Notes: generated from the sequence alone by a model not told the origin. Positions 40,874 through 55,800 are shown, numbered from the stretch's first letter. The stretch is 64,000 nucleotides of DNA from Asterias amurensis (GCF_032118995.1 NC_092659.1:9961177-10025176), one strand, 5' to 3'. Translations and numbers: made by a program.

Positions 40874-43800
40874 TTAGTCTTCATCTGGCATTGAATCCAC
40901 AAAACTTGCCAGCATGGAAGCCGTCTCCTCGGTCATCTCTTCACTTCCAACCTGTTGACAACAAAACAGATTAAAAAGATAGGAAGTCGCATCAGGGATA
41001 AAGAATATATTAATATTGGTTTTACCAATATACACCAATGTTTGTTAGCACTGTATACTCCATACTTTCCCCAGTCCTGTGATTTGAACCCTTAGCCCTT
41101 GCAACCAAGCAGACGGATGTTTCATATTCTCTGATCCGTTTTTGAAAATAATTTTAGAAACTCTTCATTGAATGAACTGAGAATGGAAGGGCAAAATAAC
41201 CTGTCCATTTTTTCTTATCAAAAGAGTATTTTTCATTGCTATTGAAATCACAAGTGGCTCAAAAGCACTGGACACATTTGGTAATTGTCAAAGACCAGTT
41301 TTCTCACTTGGCGTATCCCAACATATGAGACAAATAACTAACCTGTGAAAATTTGGACTCAATTGGTCATCGAAGTTGCAGGAAAATAATGAACAGGGAA
41401 AAACACCCTTGTTGCACAAAATGTGTGTGCTTTTAGATGCATAATAATAGGGCTTCAGTTGAAGTCTTTCAGTATTAGTTGAAGTCTTTCAATATTTGAG
41501 TGAGAAATTACCTCTTTCTCAAAAACCATGTTAGGGGCGAATTCAAAATTAAACAATCGGTAACTCGGGGTAAATCTTCATTTTCCCCCGGGGTTTTACA
41601 AGGCAAAAGGAAGTCGGACCATAATGAGCTCATTATCTACAGGTCAATGAACATTGCTCTTGGGGCCGCAGAGAGCCAAGTTTACTTCATTGATATCGCC
41701 GCCGGCCGCCCCGCGGTTTGGCAGAGGCTCGGTTAATCCGTAATTGATACTGTTCAACAATAGACCAGTGGAGTTTGCGGTCCATTGGTTTCTTTAGAAC
41801 CATTGAGTACCTGAATGGATCAGAAGAACATTTATTGGAGCAGCCAGGCATCTGTCACTAATCCGATAATCCCTTGCTGACGTAATCCCAAGCACAAATC
41901 TTGCCTTTTGTTAAATTGCTCTTTGTATCCGTGGTCACCCAACCACAACCAAGTTGACCCAGCATGTGCAGACGGATATTCATGACTCTATTGTTCGTAT
42001 GCAAGGCTGTAAATACCCTGTATTACCTCGGGGGATTCTGAAAAAGCCCCCGAGTTACCGCTTGTTTAATTTTGAATTCGTCCCTTACTTCAGAGGGAGC
42101 CGTGTTTTACAATGTTTTATACTATCAACAGCTCCCCATTGCTCGTTACCAAGTAAGTTGTTTTGCTAATAATTATTTTGAATAATTACCAATAGTGTCC
42201 AGAGCAAAACGCATGCTTCTTAACTAAGTTCCTGACTACTTACTTTATCTTCAGCATCACCAACATTTATCTTGTCTTCCTCTAGTGATTTGCCTTTCTT
42301 CACTTTCTTTGTGACTTTTTCATCCTCATCTTTTCCATCTGCATCATTGTCTTCATTCCTTGCCTGATTCTGAAGCTTCGTTAGTTGTCTCTTTGAGCGT
42401 CTCCTTGTGGAGTATCTTCTCCCATCCTCTAAAGATGCCGCTGGAGGATCCACATCCCCTTGTTCAGCAATACTAATGGTGCGATCTCCAGCTGTCTGAC
42501 TCTCAGCTTCACTACAGCTCATAGACTCTTGACTGGCTGAAGCTTCAGTGCTATTCTTGGTCACTTCTTGAAGCTGGATTGTAGTATCTTTAAGATGTTT
42601 GTCATCCCCACTACCCTGCTGTTCTTCTTTGATATCCTCCTCATCTTCTGACTCATCTGACGACTCTTCTCCTTGCTTGTCCTGGTCTAGATTATCCAAC
42701 GTGGCGGTTGAAAGCTGACTTCCAGACAATGGCCCTTCCTGGTCACTTGGAGGCGCTCTCCAACCATCAAAGCTGGACACAGCGATGGTGTTATCTTTGA
42801 CATTTGTTAGTAATGCCGAGTCATCACCAACATCATTGGTGTCCATGAATCCAAGGTCAGATCTTGCTGTAAGGTCATAGGTCGTGTTGGTTGATCTCTT
42901 AGGTTCAAGTTGGGCCATGTTGACGGGATACTGGAGCGATGGCACTCTTGGATGGATTATTGATTGACAAATGATGGATGCTTCAGTGCAAAAACTAGTA
43001 ACCTGATGATCACCAAAATAAACAACATACAAGGTAAGTAGGAGTTGAAACTTTGCATGGTGGAAATACGATATAGAAAGGTCTGCGGTAAAACAATGTA
43101 ATGATAATCTCTAAATGAGTAGGGTGGTTCTGAAAAGAACCGTTGGTTTCAACTTGACATTTTGATCAGTATGCTCTGTTATACAAGTTATGGTATAAAT
43201 CACAATACAATCAAATTTGTACCAGTGTTCTCACCTGGTGTATCTCAGCATGTATGCATAAAATAACAAACCTGTGAAAGTTTGAGCTCAATCGGTCGTT
43301 AGAGTGGAGAATAATGAAAGAAAAAACACCATTGCCACACAAGTTGTGTGCCTGCATATGCTTTAATCCGTGACCTCAGCTGAGGTCTCGAATTCAATTC
43401 AAATATTTTAGTGAGAAATTACTTCTTTCTTAAAAGTTATGCCACTTTAGAGAGAGCCATTTCTCACAATGTTTCATACTATCAGCAGCTCTCCATTGCC
43501 TGTTACCAAGTAAGTTTTTACGGTAACAATTATTTGGAGTAATTACCAAGAGTATCCATTGTCTTTAACATAACAAATTGGAGATGCAGGAAAACTCACC
43601 GTTATACTTGTGTCTTGTCGTCCACGACTGAATAAGCTGGTGGCACACTGTATGGGTGCTGGCCATCTAGGATGAGGTGCAATAACACAGGATAGAAGCA
43701 CATGGTAAAGTGCTTTACGGCAATCCACACTGGAGTATGGAGCAGGGCTGAGGGTAAGAGATACTTGCTGAATACGAACGAGGAGTGGGATGGCAAAATC

Positions 43801-46800
43801 ATGAACATCCTGTGGGTAAATATGAAGTCACATTTGAATATACAAATTGGTTTGTTCAGTGATAGATTGTTCAGTCTTTTGCCAGCGGCCAAGAACAAGT
43901 TCGATCAGCAACCATTTGTCAACCACTAGTCAATGTTCCATGGTTACCTACGTATGTATGAAAAACATCCTGGGTATCAACTTCAGTCCCTTGATCAAAC
44001 TTGCTCCATGGTGATTTCGTTATCGACTGACACTGCATTTGGGCTTTACATGTATGTAGTAAAATTACTAGTTGTACATGCGATCGTTTTTGATTGGGTG
44101 TTTTTACCACTTTTCATCTTGTTTTCTACACCATCGACTGTTACAGCCGTATATGATGATGACTAAACAATTAGACAATGTTAGATGGTTGAATTTCATC
44201 TCGATGACAGTTGATAAAAAAACGTAAAAATTTACGAAGTGGTTACCGCATTGCATGCTGTAGGGAATATGATTGTGCATGTGCGTAGCTGAACTCTCAC
44301 AAAATCTCTCGTGAGATTTTGAAATAAAATGAAATATACAAGGAGATCCTTACATGTTATATGAATCATCTTTTTACTTAATCAACAAAACTTTTAAGGG
44401 TTTTTCACGCCTGATGTGGTAAACTGTTTCAATTGATAGATAATAAAATAGCTTCATTCTTATTACATTACCTTGTGAACATCAGGTTTCACTCTGCTTC
44501 CAAGATTCATGATAATACATCGTAACACTGCAATCAGATTAATCAAAACAGAGAATCTTTCAACTGTTAATAAACACAATTTTTGTAATAAAGTATCCTA
44601 TAAAAGTTGTCTGCTGTTTGTTCTTTGGTTATGAATGGCGTTAAATTGTGTCTCTTGATTTCACTGGTCTATACATATCTGCTGTACATTTAAAATGACT
44701 AAAAATAGCCAGAGGCCATCACGGGGCACTGATCAAACCACATCAACAGCACTACCTAAAGCAGCCCTCAACTTAACTTTAAAACTCTGACAAGAAATTT
44801 GTTTTGTCATTTTCAGTGAGAAAATCTTGCCAATAAAGGGGTCCACTCATATTAACATTAGCAATTGAACACTGGAATATACATTGTAAATATATGTGTA
44901 AAGCCGCTTTGTTGCAGCGTGGAGGTATGACAAAGCAAATTCCCACAAATGACGTCAGCGGCATTGTCCTTTGACGCGCGCCGTCAACGGCAGAAGTGTT
45001 TTTAGTTTTTCAAAACCTTTAGGTTGGGGCCTGATTTTTTAATCGATAATTACGAAAAATTCAGAAGAGTACACTAATCAAGATTACAATAAAATGGTTA
45101 ACAAGTGCATTATTAAATAGTTAAAATACCATTTCCATTAAAAACATTCCGCTCTGGTAGCTGTGTACCTTACCTTTAAGTGAAGCTAGACACACCTCAC
45201 TATTAGCAAGACGGTCAATTCGCTGCTGGCCTGTTAGACTGCTAGCATTCTCTACAGTAGCAACTTGTCCCTTCTGTTTGGCCTTACCAGACAGCATTAT
45301 GGTGGTCATTGATGGCGCTGGTTTGTCATCACCTGTCATTTTTAACTGATGTACAAAAGAAACAAAACAAATTGAAACTAAATCTATGAAGGATGTAATT
45401 GTTTGTGTGTTTTCCCAAAATTTACCTCCGCTTGAGTTTCCCTGTGATTTTACCAAATGTTTACCTCAAGGTCTTCAATGTTGATTTAAGACCCATAGTG
45501 TCGTGGCTGAGCGGTTAAGAGCACCAAATTCAAACTCTGGTGTTTCTGATCAGCAGAGTGTGGGTTCGAATCCTCAGCCATGACACTTGTGTCCTTAAGC
45601 AAGACACTTAACCATTGATAAGTCCTTCGCATTGGATTTAAAGCTGTAGATCCTGTGTGTTGTGTAACACACATAAAAGAACCCAGAATCCTTATCCAAA
45701 AAAGAAGGGGTCTGCCCCGGTGTTCCTGGTTTGATTGGCAGTATATTGCGCCACAGCACCTTGTTATTACATGGTGCTATGTAAAAGGAGTGGATCTCAT
45801 AATTCAAAAGTAGTCCCACATACCTTGCAGGTAACACTGTATGTTAAAGCGCCTTGAGCATCACGGATATGCGTGCTACATGTGTATAAGAAGCCACTAT
45901 TGTTATTATTATTATAAGTGTGTTGTGGCTGAGTGGTCAAGTACACCAGACTAAAGTTCTGATCTACAGAGTGTGGGTTTTGGTCCCAGTCTTGAAACTA
46001 ACAGTGCCCTGTTAGGCCATGGTACAGGGTTGGAGACTACGGATGATCTAGCTGGCTGCATAAGGTTTATAGCGAATAGCAAAATATCAAGAGAGGGCGC
46101 TGTTGAACCCACACAAAGATATAGGCTATGCGTGCATAGCATTGCGGTTCTGAATCGCAATACACCTTATGAGGGATCGTGTCCTTTGGCGTGTGTATCA
46201 TCGCACTCGTCTCATGTAGCCACTTTATGACGGAGTGAGTGGGTTTGTGTTAGGCCAAGATTGTGTGGGCAGTAAGCGAAAAAGAATCCCTTTCTAAATA
46301 AAGCTACCTTTGTTGTTTGTATCTGTGGGCTTGCATCATTCAAGATCTGCTCCAGTAATTTATCGGCACAAGATTCAATTCCAGTGCAGGCTCCCACAGT
46401 TTCAAGCCAGGTCTCCAGAGTTGAATAAGCAGCTTGTCTTAAGCAACTGCAATAACATCAGAAATTAACATAACAACTAAATGATAATAATAGTAAAAAA
46501 TAACAATAATCCGTTTTATATCACTTCCAACATAAGTATCCTGGGTCACTGGGCCATATTTATTCCAAAAGTGTAGTGCACTAAGCTAAACAATCACAAG
46601 AACCATCTCTGCCCTCACAGGTACCCATTTACCCCTGGGTGGAGACAAGCAACTATAGTGAAGTGTTTTGCTCAGGGACACCCGTGTCACGACCAGGATT
46701 CGAACCCACACTATACAGGTCCAATTTCAAAGAGCTGCTGAAGCACAAAAGGATGTTAAGCACAACAAAATCATGATAACCTGAATAAGGACCAGCCAAA

Positions 46801-49800
46801 CTACCATGTCACATGTACCATTTGTGACTGGTATCCTGCTCATTTCTGCTTAGCAGAGAGTCGTTTAGCAATATTCTCTGCTTAAGCAACTCTATGAAAT
46901 AGGGTCCAGATTGAGTAAGACTGCTTGTTTATAAAGTTTATATACCAACATCCCACATAGTTTTCTTGCATTTGAGTTTTTACTCAGCCAAAATGCAATG
47001 CCTCGCTGAGTGAGGGGCATACCAACATCCCACATACCATGAGTTTGGTGCTCTTATCTGTTGGTGAGTTGGCCGTGCTGTGTGTGAAAGGAAAACGAGG
47101 AACGTCTTGCACCAAGAATAACTACACACATGATGCATATCCGAAACCTGTCTCAGTCATAAATATAAAACACACGTACAGAGCTCAAGGATGTCAGGAA
47201 ACCTTTCTTACGTTACTACGCCTTTTAACGCAGAAGGCATTTATAAATGGGAATAAAAGAGTACCAACTCTTTCTTAAACTGCCTTTTAAAACCTTGCAA
47301 AGTCTTGGCCATGCAATAAAGGTCTTCACCTTCGGCTCAGGCCTTTAGTCACACAGCCACGATCCTGCCGGTTTTTAAACGGCCGTTTAAGAACTCGTCG
47401 CTACCCTTTTATTCCCTTGTTATTAATATCATTATTATTATAACAATTTAAAAGTAGATTAAATATACCTGTATGGTCTTTGCTTGCAGTCATCTGATTG
47501 GCCGTTCATTGTCCAACCAAGTGTTTGTATGAAGAGTTTGTTTATCATGTCACCATGGACAATCAGATTACCACGGCAACTGGAAAACAAAAATTATACA
47601 TTAAATCACAGAACCTTTATATCACATGTTAATACACAGCCACCTGAAGTCTCTGACAAGTCTCGAACTTTTTATCAGAATGTATAAACACATCAAGCTA
47701 CACTTTGAGATAAAAGTTTATTTGGTCTTTCATTCATAAATACCTAAGACAGTTTATCCATTCTGGTTGGTCGAGAGGGCATCACGAGGGGGTGTTTGAA
47801 CGGATGATACAGCACCAGTAAAAAGTGTTGAAACATGGGCGTGACACGCGAGCTTGCATCTATGCTTATAAGACAATTTATTCATTCCTATTGGTCGAGA
47901 GCAACGGCTGAAACAGTTGTGCCACATCACGCGATACGCGCGACGTGCACAGCGTCTCCTTATAAGGAGTTGTTACCTAAATGCCTTACAATTTCATAGC
48001 TGGAGAGGTGTTGTGTTGAAAGAAATCATTGAACAATTCTAATTTTTGCATTTATTTTACTTTTTGACAAAAAGTGTTGATGTTTTTGACTGAAAAGGTA
48101 TTTATGAATGGGAATCAATGTGTATTGAATCGGTTTTCAACTAATGGTTTAAACCCGCCGAGGCCTGGTTCTTGATAATTTTACTGAAAGGAAGTCTCTG
48201 TAAAGTTATCAAGAACCAGGCCTCGGCGGGTTTAAACCACTAGTTGAAAACCTCTTCACCACACATTGATCCAGGCCTCTGCGCGAGTTTAAACCACTAG
48301 TTGAAAATTTCTTCACCACACATTGATTCCCTTATTTGTTCTTTCATAAAATTATTACCTTGATATAAGAGCTGACAATATGCTGAATGCTTCAGTGTGA
48401 ATTGTAGAGAGAGAACCAGCTAGCAGAGTCCATTGCAATGACACCTTTTTAGACTTTAACAAAACATACAACAATATAAGAGAACAGTAGTTTGTGAATT
48501 CTTCACAAGTTATTTCATTTCATTGAATGCAAGTTTCCCAGTCTCCAATTGAATAGCTTAGTGCGCTAAATATATGTTGCACAGGCTGTATACTCCCCAG
48601 GGAGCTGAGATGGTGAAGGAATGATTTAAGGCCCAGTGACCAGGGGTAATAATGTTGAAGTGCCATGAGCATCACTGCGTGACGGACATGAGCGCTATAT
48701 AAGAAGCCACGGTTATTGTTATTAAGTGCTTAGTGTCTCCGTTGCTGTACAGTTCAACTAACTACAAATTTGCTTCTCTTCACCAAATATTTGTTGTAAA
48801 ACCAAACACTAAACGGACCGTCCATATCTTTGGACCCTGATATGAAACATTTAATGAACTAAATCTAGTTTAGTATTTTGGGTTTTCTTCTCCCGTCTAA
48901 GATAGGGAGTTGGCTTACCTAGGGTATTGTCTATCCGATCATAACTTAAAAGAGAATTCACCCCGTGTTCCAGCTAATGACACCATCAAAAGACCCCTTT
49001 TCAATTCACTTCAGACGCCCTTTGCTGGAGCCTGCTTAAAGACACTGGACACTTTTGGTAATTGTCAAAGACCAGTCTTCTCACTTGGTGCATCTCAACC
49101 ATTTGCACAAAATAACAGGCCTGTGAAAGTTTGAACTCAATTGATCGTCGAAGTTGCAAGAGAATAATGGAAGAAAAAACGCCCTTGTTGCACAAGTTGT
49201 GTGCTTTCAGATGCTTGATTTCGAGACCTCACAATCGAATTCCGAGGTCTCAAAATCAAATTCAAACATTTTAGTGAGAAATTACTAGTCACCCAGGTCT
49301 ATCATGATGGGAACTTGCTTCATGAAAATTCTTGTGCGAAAGGGCTCAAAGTCATGCTCTGCTCTGGAAGCAAATATTCAGTGCTTAGCAGAAGTAGTGA
49401 ATTATGGGCTGAAAGACAGTGGACATTATTGGTAATTGTCAAAGACCAGTCTTCTCACTTGGTATATCTCAACATGTGCATGAAATAACAAACCTGTACA
49501 GATTTGAGCTCAACTGGTCGTCGAAGTTACGAGATAATAATGAAAGAAAAAACACCCTTGTCACACGAAGTTGTGTGCGTTTAGATGGTTGATTTCGAGG
49601 TCTCGAAATCAAATTCGTGGAAAATTACTTCTTTTTCAAAACAACTTACTTCAGAGGGAGCTGTTTCTCACAATGTTTTATACTATCAACAGCTCTCCAT
49701 TGCTTGTTACCAAGTCAGGTTTTATGCTAATAATTATTTTGAGTAATTACCAATAGTGTCCACTGCCTTTAAGTCTTGTGCCCTAAGATCTCATTATTTG

Positions 49801-52800
49801 TAGGTACAGTATACAATAATTCCTTAATAGTATACTTACTCTATTGATATTTGTGGTGATATTTTCATATTGAATTACTTTGTTTCTTTGTTCTTTATAT
49901 TAGAGTAAAATTGTTTGATTTCTAAAAGAAAACTGTTTACAGAAAGTTTTGAGATTTTTTGGATCGTTCAAATACTTACAAGCATCTTGCCATTCAAGGC
50001 AAGCACTCTGTAGCACAAGGACAAAACAGGATTGACTGGAATTTTCACAATTTCTGGAAATTCAGCTCTGCAAGACAAGAAAAATGCAAATAATACATCA
50101 AAGAGAGAGTTTGAGCTACACGCTAGCCGGTTTATACTGACCAAAACAAACTGTTACTTTCTTGAAAAATTCTTCAAAAACACTATTATAGGTTTTCTCG
50201 GTCAATTTCCGAAAATGAGCAGCCAATTTAACCATCAACCTAATCAATTTCGCGCGAAATTGAATGCCGCTGAAAAAGGATCAGGCGATTTCATTTTCTG
50301 ATGTACTTTTGCGTCAGTCGATTTAACAAAATAATCATTCAATTAACAATTCAACAAAGCGGCTTTCAATTTAGCCCAGTACTTCTTGAAGCGTATGTTT
50401 AGTCATTCAAATTCATTTTCGGGCAGTCACTTCTGGAATTTGCACAATCTAAAAAACGCTTGGTTGAACTTTTGTTTCCTTAAGATTTGTAAAGGCATAA
50501 AGGCATAAATACGGTTCACGTATTGGCACTGGAGTCATTTTGCCGATGTACTTCAAAGATAAGCTTTCGCTATAGTTGTACACACTGTTTTTTTTCTCAA
50601 CATGGCAGCTCTTGGTCGCTACACTAGAGTAGCCCAGGTAGATCGAGAGAGGTTGATTGATGCATTCAAAGGAAATGAACAAGACTACATTGAGCTTGCA
50701 GTTAACTTGAACATCAACAAGTCTACAGCAAGATCAATCATTGCAACATATTTGAGGAACGGAAGGCGAGAGATGCTGGTATAGGGTATTTGGTTACAAT
50801 TATATACACTTACCCTATTTCTGAGTCTGGGCAGAATTAAGCTTCATTTTGGCGGCGCTGGTCAGCTTTGACTTCATTCAAATTAATAAGATCTCACAAA
50901 TACAATTACTTAACTACTATTTATATTTAACTATTAAGAGATATTACTTTATACCCTAATGGTGTCCTCCAGCTGAAAGGTTGCTGTATAGGAGTAGTGT
51001 ACTACCAATTCAGTTTCCAGTCAGCCTTTGGACAACCACAATAAATGAACCTAAATACTACGACTATATAAGTTAGAGAGATACAACCTTTCTGTACCAA
51101 AAGCTGGAGAAGAGTGAGGGTGGTTTATTGCCTGCATTTGCTTTTATATGGCTATGTACACTAAGGAAAAAGATTAGGGCCTGCTCAATAGGCGTAAACA
51201 AAGGAACTTATAATAGGCTTTTATACTACACTGGGGGTTTTGGAGTTCATTGTTCACCATTTACAGCTGACATTCCCAGATGGTCATATACAATAGGGGA
51301 ATGGTAAAAGTCTCCAGTGCGAGCACTAAAAGCTAACACATGCTTGGCAGCTGTTAATGGAATTCACTACACTGGCAAGGGGAGGAGCAACCCACAGCAA
51401 GATGGATGATGACATGCGAAACCATCTTTTAAGCTAATACCGTCTTGACACTTCAAAAAGCGAAGGCTAGGTTGAGTGAACATCTACCAGAGAAGCTGCA
51501 GGTTTCTACTGCTACCATAGCCAGGGCCTTGGATGGGATGATGTTTTACACTAAAACTAGTGGAGGACGTCCCTGATGCAAGGAATTCTCCTGAAGTTCT
51601 TGATCAACGCGTCCAGTATGGTGAATGGTTCCTGCAGCATGGTGTTCTGGCACATCTAGTCTTCATTGATGAGACAGGCTACAACATCTGGACTAGACGC
51701 TCCCAAGGTAGAGCTCCACGAGGGATCGCTGCCAGACGAGTTGTCGACAGACAACGAGGGAGAAACTGCAATGTCTCCTTCGCTATTTCTAGTGAAGCAG
51801 GCTCGGTGCACCACAGAATTGCATTCGAAACTGTGACGCGAGAGAGATTCGAGGAGTTTCTTGCAGACACAATTCAACAGTGTGATGCAGTTTTCCCAAA
51901 CGACGAGCCAATTTACCTCATCTATGACAATGCTAGCCCTCATGTGCGAGCCAGACTCCCTGAAGGTGCCAACCCAATGATTCAGCTGAAGCGCCTCCCT
52001 CCCAGGCCTACTCCTCGTCCCTGAACAGCACAGAGATGGCACACTCTGCATTCAAGGCTGCAGTAAAACGCATCCGCGGGTTGCCTGAGTGGCAGCAACG
52101 TGTAGGAGACAGGCAGGCTGCCCAGGAAGCAGGATTGAACATGCAGCAGTGGAGATGCGATCTCCTACAACAAGCAGCCATTCAGAGTGTGGATGTCATC
52201 ACCCAAGTAAAGTGCATGCAGTGGTACAACCACACACAAACATAAATGCCAAGATGTCTGGCATGCCAACAGATTGACGGTTGATAAAGAAATGTCACAA
52301 ACTCTTAAAGAAAACAGTAAAAATTAGAGAACATTCAAGAAACCCCCACTCAACCCCCCCCCCCACAAAAAAAGGAGAAGAAGAAAACCTCATGGGCCCC
52401 ATCTTATATCCCCTGGACACATGAACAAAGAAAGTGAGGTTTACCTGAATTAAAGTTGCCCAGTGCAGTTTAACAGTTTATTCGTGTTTCTTTAATCGTA
52501 CTAATTTTAACTTTCATTTAACGAAATCGAGTGCCTCTTTACGAAATTGAAAATGATTAAATCAGCAAAATCTCTAGTCGAACTCGCTTTGCTAAATTGA
52601 ATGATGTTTGTGTGTCATGAAAAAGAATGAGTGTGCTAGGAACTTGAATGCCTTAGAACAAAATTGAATGACCAAATTCTGAATTTGAAACGCAGTAAAA
52701 ACCGGAGAGGCAAAATAGCTTTAATTCGAGCGCCTGAAAATGAAATTGGCTGCTCATTTGCCGAAATCGACCGAGAAAACCTATACTAAAAAAAGATATG

Positions 52801-55800
52801 AAGTTCATGATTTGCCTGACTAACCTAATCATGTGTTGGAGGCAAGCTGATAGAACCTTGAAGTGTCTGATGAGTGTACAGGTTCTTGAAGGCTCTTTAG
52901 ATGGTGCCTCAAGCGAACCTAGAGGAGGGTAGGCAGAGTCAACCTTGCTTCCTTCAATCAAAATAGGTAAGAAATAATGATGAATCAAAAGATATGGATC
53001 AAGAATTAAAGGGACACGTTGCCTTGGATCGGGCGAGTTTGTCTATGAAAAGCATTTGAAACCATTAGTTATAAAATGCATATGGTTGGAAAGATGTTTT
53101 AAAAGTAGAATACAATGATCCACACAAATTTGCCTCTGAATTGCACGGTTTTCCTTATACATGTACATTGTGAACAACACAGCACGCCATTTTGTGGATT
53201 CAAGTTTTTGACTCCATAAAAAGGCTGGTCCTGTCAGTTCACAAGGTAAAAGAAAAACCACGCTCTTTCGAGGCATGTTTGTGTGGATCATTGTACTCTA
53301 CTTTTGGCGGTCGTGTCCTTCAGCAGGATACTTTACTATAAATTGTTCTCTTCATATAGGGGTATAAATGGGTACCTGTGAAGGTAGAGGTTTATATTAT
53401 AAATAAAAAAGCCTTTGTAGCACCATGCGGCAGCTCAGGGCTGAATACTTCTCAGGGAGCTGAGCCCAATGTAAGCTTGGGCGGTCCCTTCGGTTACCCG
53501 GTTCTACCCGGTTCCAAATTGAAAACCGGACTTGCGGTTCCACTCTTCTGTGGAACCGGGTACCCGCTTTTGTCGGTTCCGATTTTAAAAGACCGAGTCC
53601 CAATTATAAAAGGCTCTGTGGAGCCGATCATGCGACGAACCGGCTCTAGAAATTGAGGCTTGATGTTGAAAGCGGTGACCGCAGATACAGTGTGCAAAGG
53701 CTTCAAGCCGACATGAGGATCAACTATCACATGTGGCTGCATACACAGTGCACACACATAGGCATCTTCTACAACCACCACATGTATGCATGTACATGTC
53801 ATGCATATACATGTACATGTATAGACAGCACGTTGTGATTGGCTGCCGATATATCCATATTCATAAAAGCTTGCCCCATGCACAAAACACACAGTGCTGT
53901 ATTGTGGCGAAAACTGCCTTGCGTTTTAGAATTAATTATAGAGTTGCTGAGACAACTTAAATGCTATCTCTTTATTTATAATGTCTTGCTTATTCACCAT
54001 TATTGTAAGTTTAACTTCAGCTAAATTTAGTGTTCACACATTTGGTTGTGCGTATTGGGCTGTGCGTTCGCGTGCACTTTACGCGCACGCTTACAAACTG
54101 CTAGCGCGCACGCTACCAAAGGTGTTAACATTTGTTTTCTTAACGCTTATAATTAACCAATCGGTTCTCTGGCTTAGTGCAGCGCGTACGTCTGCTAGGC
54201 TATAAAAGGGGACGAAAACCAGAGATCGGGGCTCAGTCGCTTCCAGACTCGAGATCGCCACTCAAGACCTCAAGACCTCAAGACCTCAAGACCTCAAGAA
54301 CTCAAGACCATTCAAGACCTCAAGAACTCAAGACCATTCCAGAACACACACACACGCAAAAGGATGCTACTCACTTTATTCATTGGCGATTCTCATTAGA
54401 TAGTTACTACACGAGCAGCCACGCTACCATGTACTGCTGCGTGCGAATAATGAACCAGCGAACTGATTGATTACTGAATACCTTAAGTTAATACCGTTTA
54501 AATCAAGAGAGGGCGCTATGTACATTTTGTGATTGAACATGATTGAATAAAATACACACTGTGTAGTTCCTTGCCGTTAATGTCAACCCTCTGTTTGAAA
54601 CACTGATTTATTTCAATGTGCCTCATCAGTAGAGTTTAAGGACAACCCCCCAATATTATATTTCATCCTTCCCCTGTGGCTTCTTCAGATTCCAGAGTGG
54701 TGGCTTGGTTAAATTCATAAGAACCATACCCCACCCCGGAATCGTTACAGTATGTATGTATGCATGTACAGGCATGTACAGGCATAGTACACTTGTATGT
54801 ACAAAGACGACACACTGCATGCACTACGGATGTACTGCACTACGGATGTACTGCACTACGGATGTACTACACTACGGACATACTGCTACACAACGATCGT
54901 ACTGCCGGCTAAATCAAAGACTTGTTTAAATGCAGGGAAAATAGGTGCTCGGTGGCACGATGTCTGATCATTGGGGTGGGTATTCTGGTATTTTCTTTAA
55001 AAATAGATCGGCTCCAATTGCGTGTGTGTGAGCTCGGAACCGATGTCTGATTAACTTGGTTATTTTCAGTTAAAATAGATCGGCTCAATTGTGTGTGTGT
55101 GAGCTCGGGACGGGCGGCTTATGTTTTATATTGAATTGGAACCGGGTATGTCTCAGAACCGAGCTTTTTTTCGGAACCGGAACCGAGCCCCAAATTTCTG
55201 GAACCGCCCAAGCTTAGCCCAATGACTAATGTAAAGCACATTGATACGGTTATTGTGAAAAGTGCTATATAAGAATTTGTTATTATTATTATCATTATTT
55301 CTGTTTCTTACCTGAGTCTGTTTCCCCGTACAGATCATCTAGTACAATCGTCATGCTAGTCAACACTCTATGGCAGAAGAAGGACCATGCCTCTATATGT
55401 TTGATCCCACCTTGGCCACCACCTCCAACCCTTGGAAGTAGAGCCAGACATCGACTTGCAGACTTCAGGAGAAAAATAATACATGAATAAGAGAGTTTGC
55501 TTGCTGAAATACTTCAATTAGGGTACACCAACTTGAATAACCTGACTATACATGAGCCTTGTTCTATGGAGACATTCCATCAATCTCTGCTTCTGTTGCT
55601 CAACGCATGAAGTGACGCATGAAGTGTCAAAGCAGATTCCGCTTTGCTGGCCACTGCTCTCGTGCTAAAGACATGTCATACCTGACATGTTATATTGGAG
55701 ATTGCCGTAATAGAGGACCAAGACCAATCAACTACATCGCCGTGATCTTGGACCTTCCAGACATGGTGATGGACCAACAATTCTGGCGTGACGTTGTGAA

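Larger units (their letters stand above)
53305..55296 (+). mobile_element. SINE (S3 type) split by a hAT-like element
   Basis: 53305-53471 (GTCCTTCAGCAGGATACTTT ... CAGGGAGCTGAGCCCAATG) continues at 55217-55296 (GCCCAATGACTAATGTAAAG ... AGTGCTATATAAGAATTTG) after removal of the insertion. The tail ends in a TTATTATTATTATCATTATT tract 16 bp from the 3' end of PELP1 exon 6. Confidence 0.8.

Noticed and set aside
41500-41736. 78-aa coding region
   Set aside because: It starts in a MITE-A copy and continues into the nested Harbinger-like element.
45497-45585. A functional tRNA-Ser/Leu gene
   Set aside because: The cloverleaf is imperfect and SINE body sequence follows directly; it is the head of a SINE.
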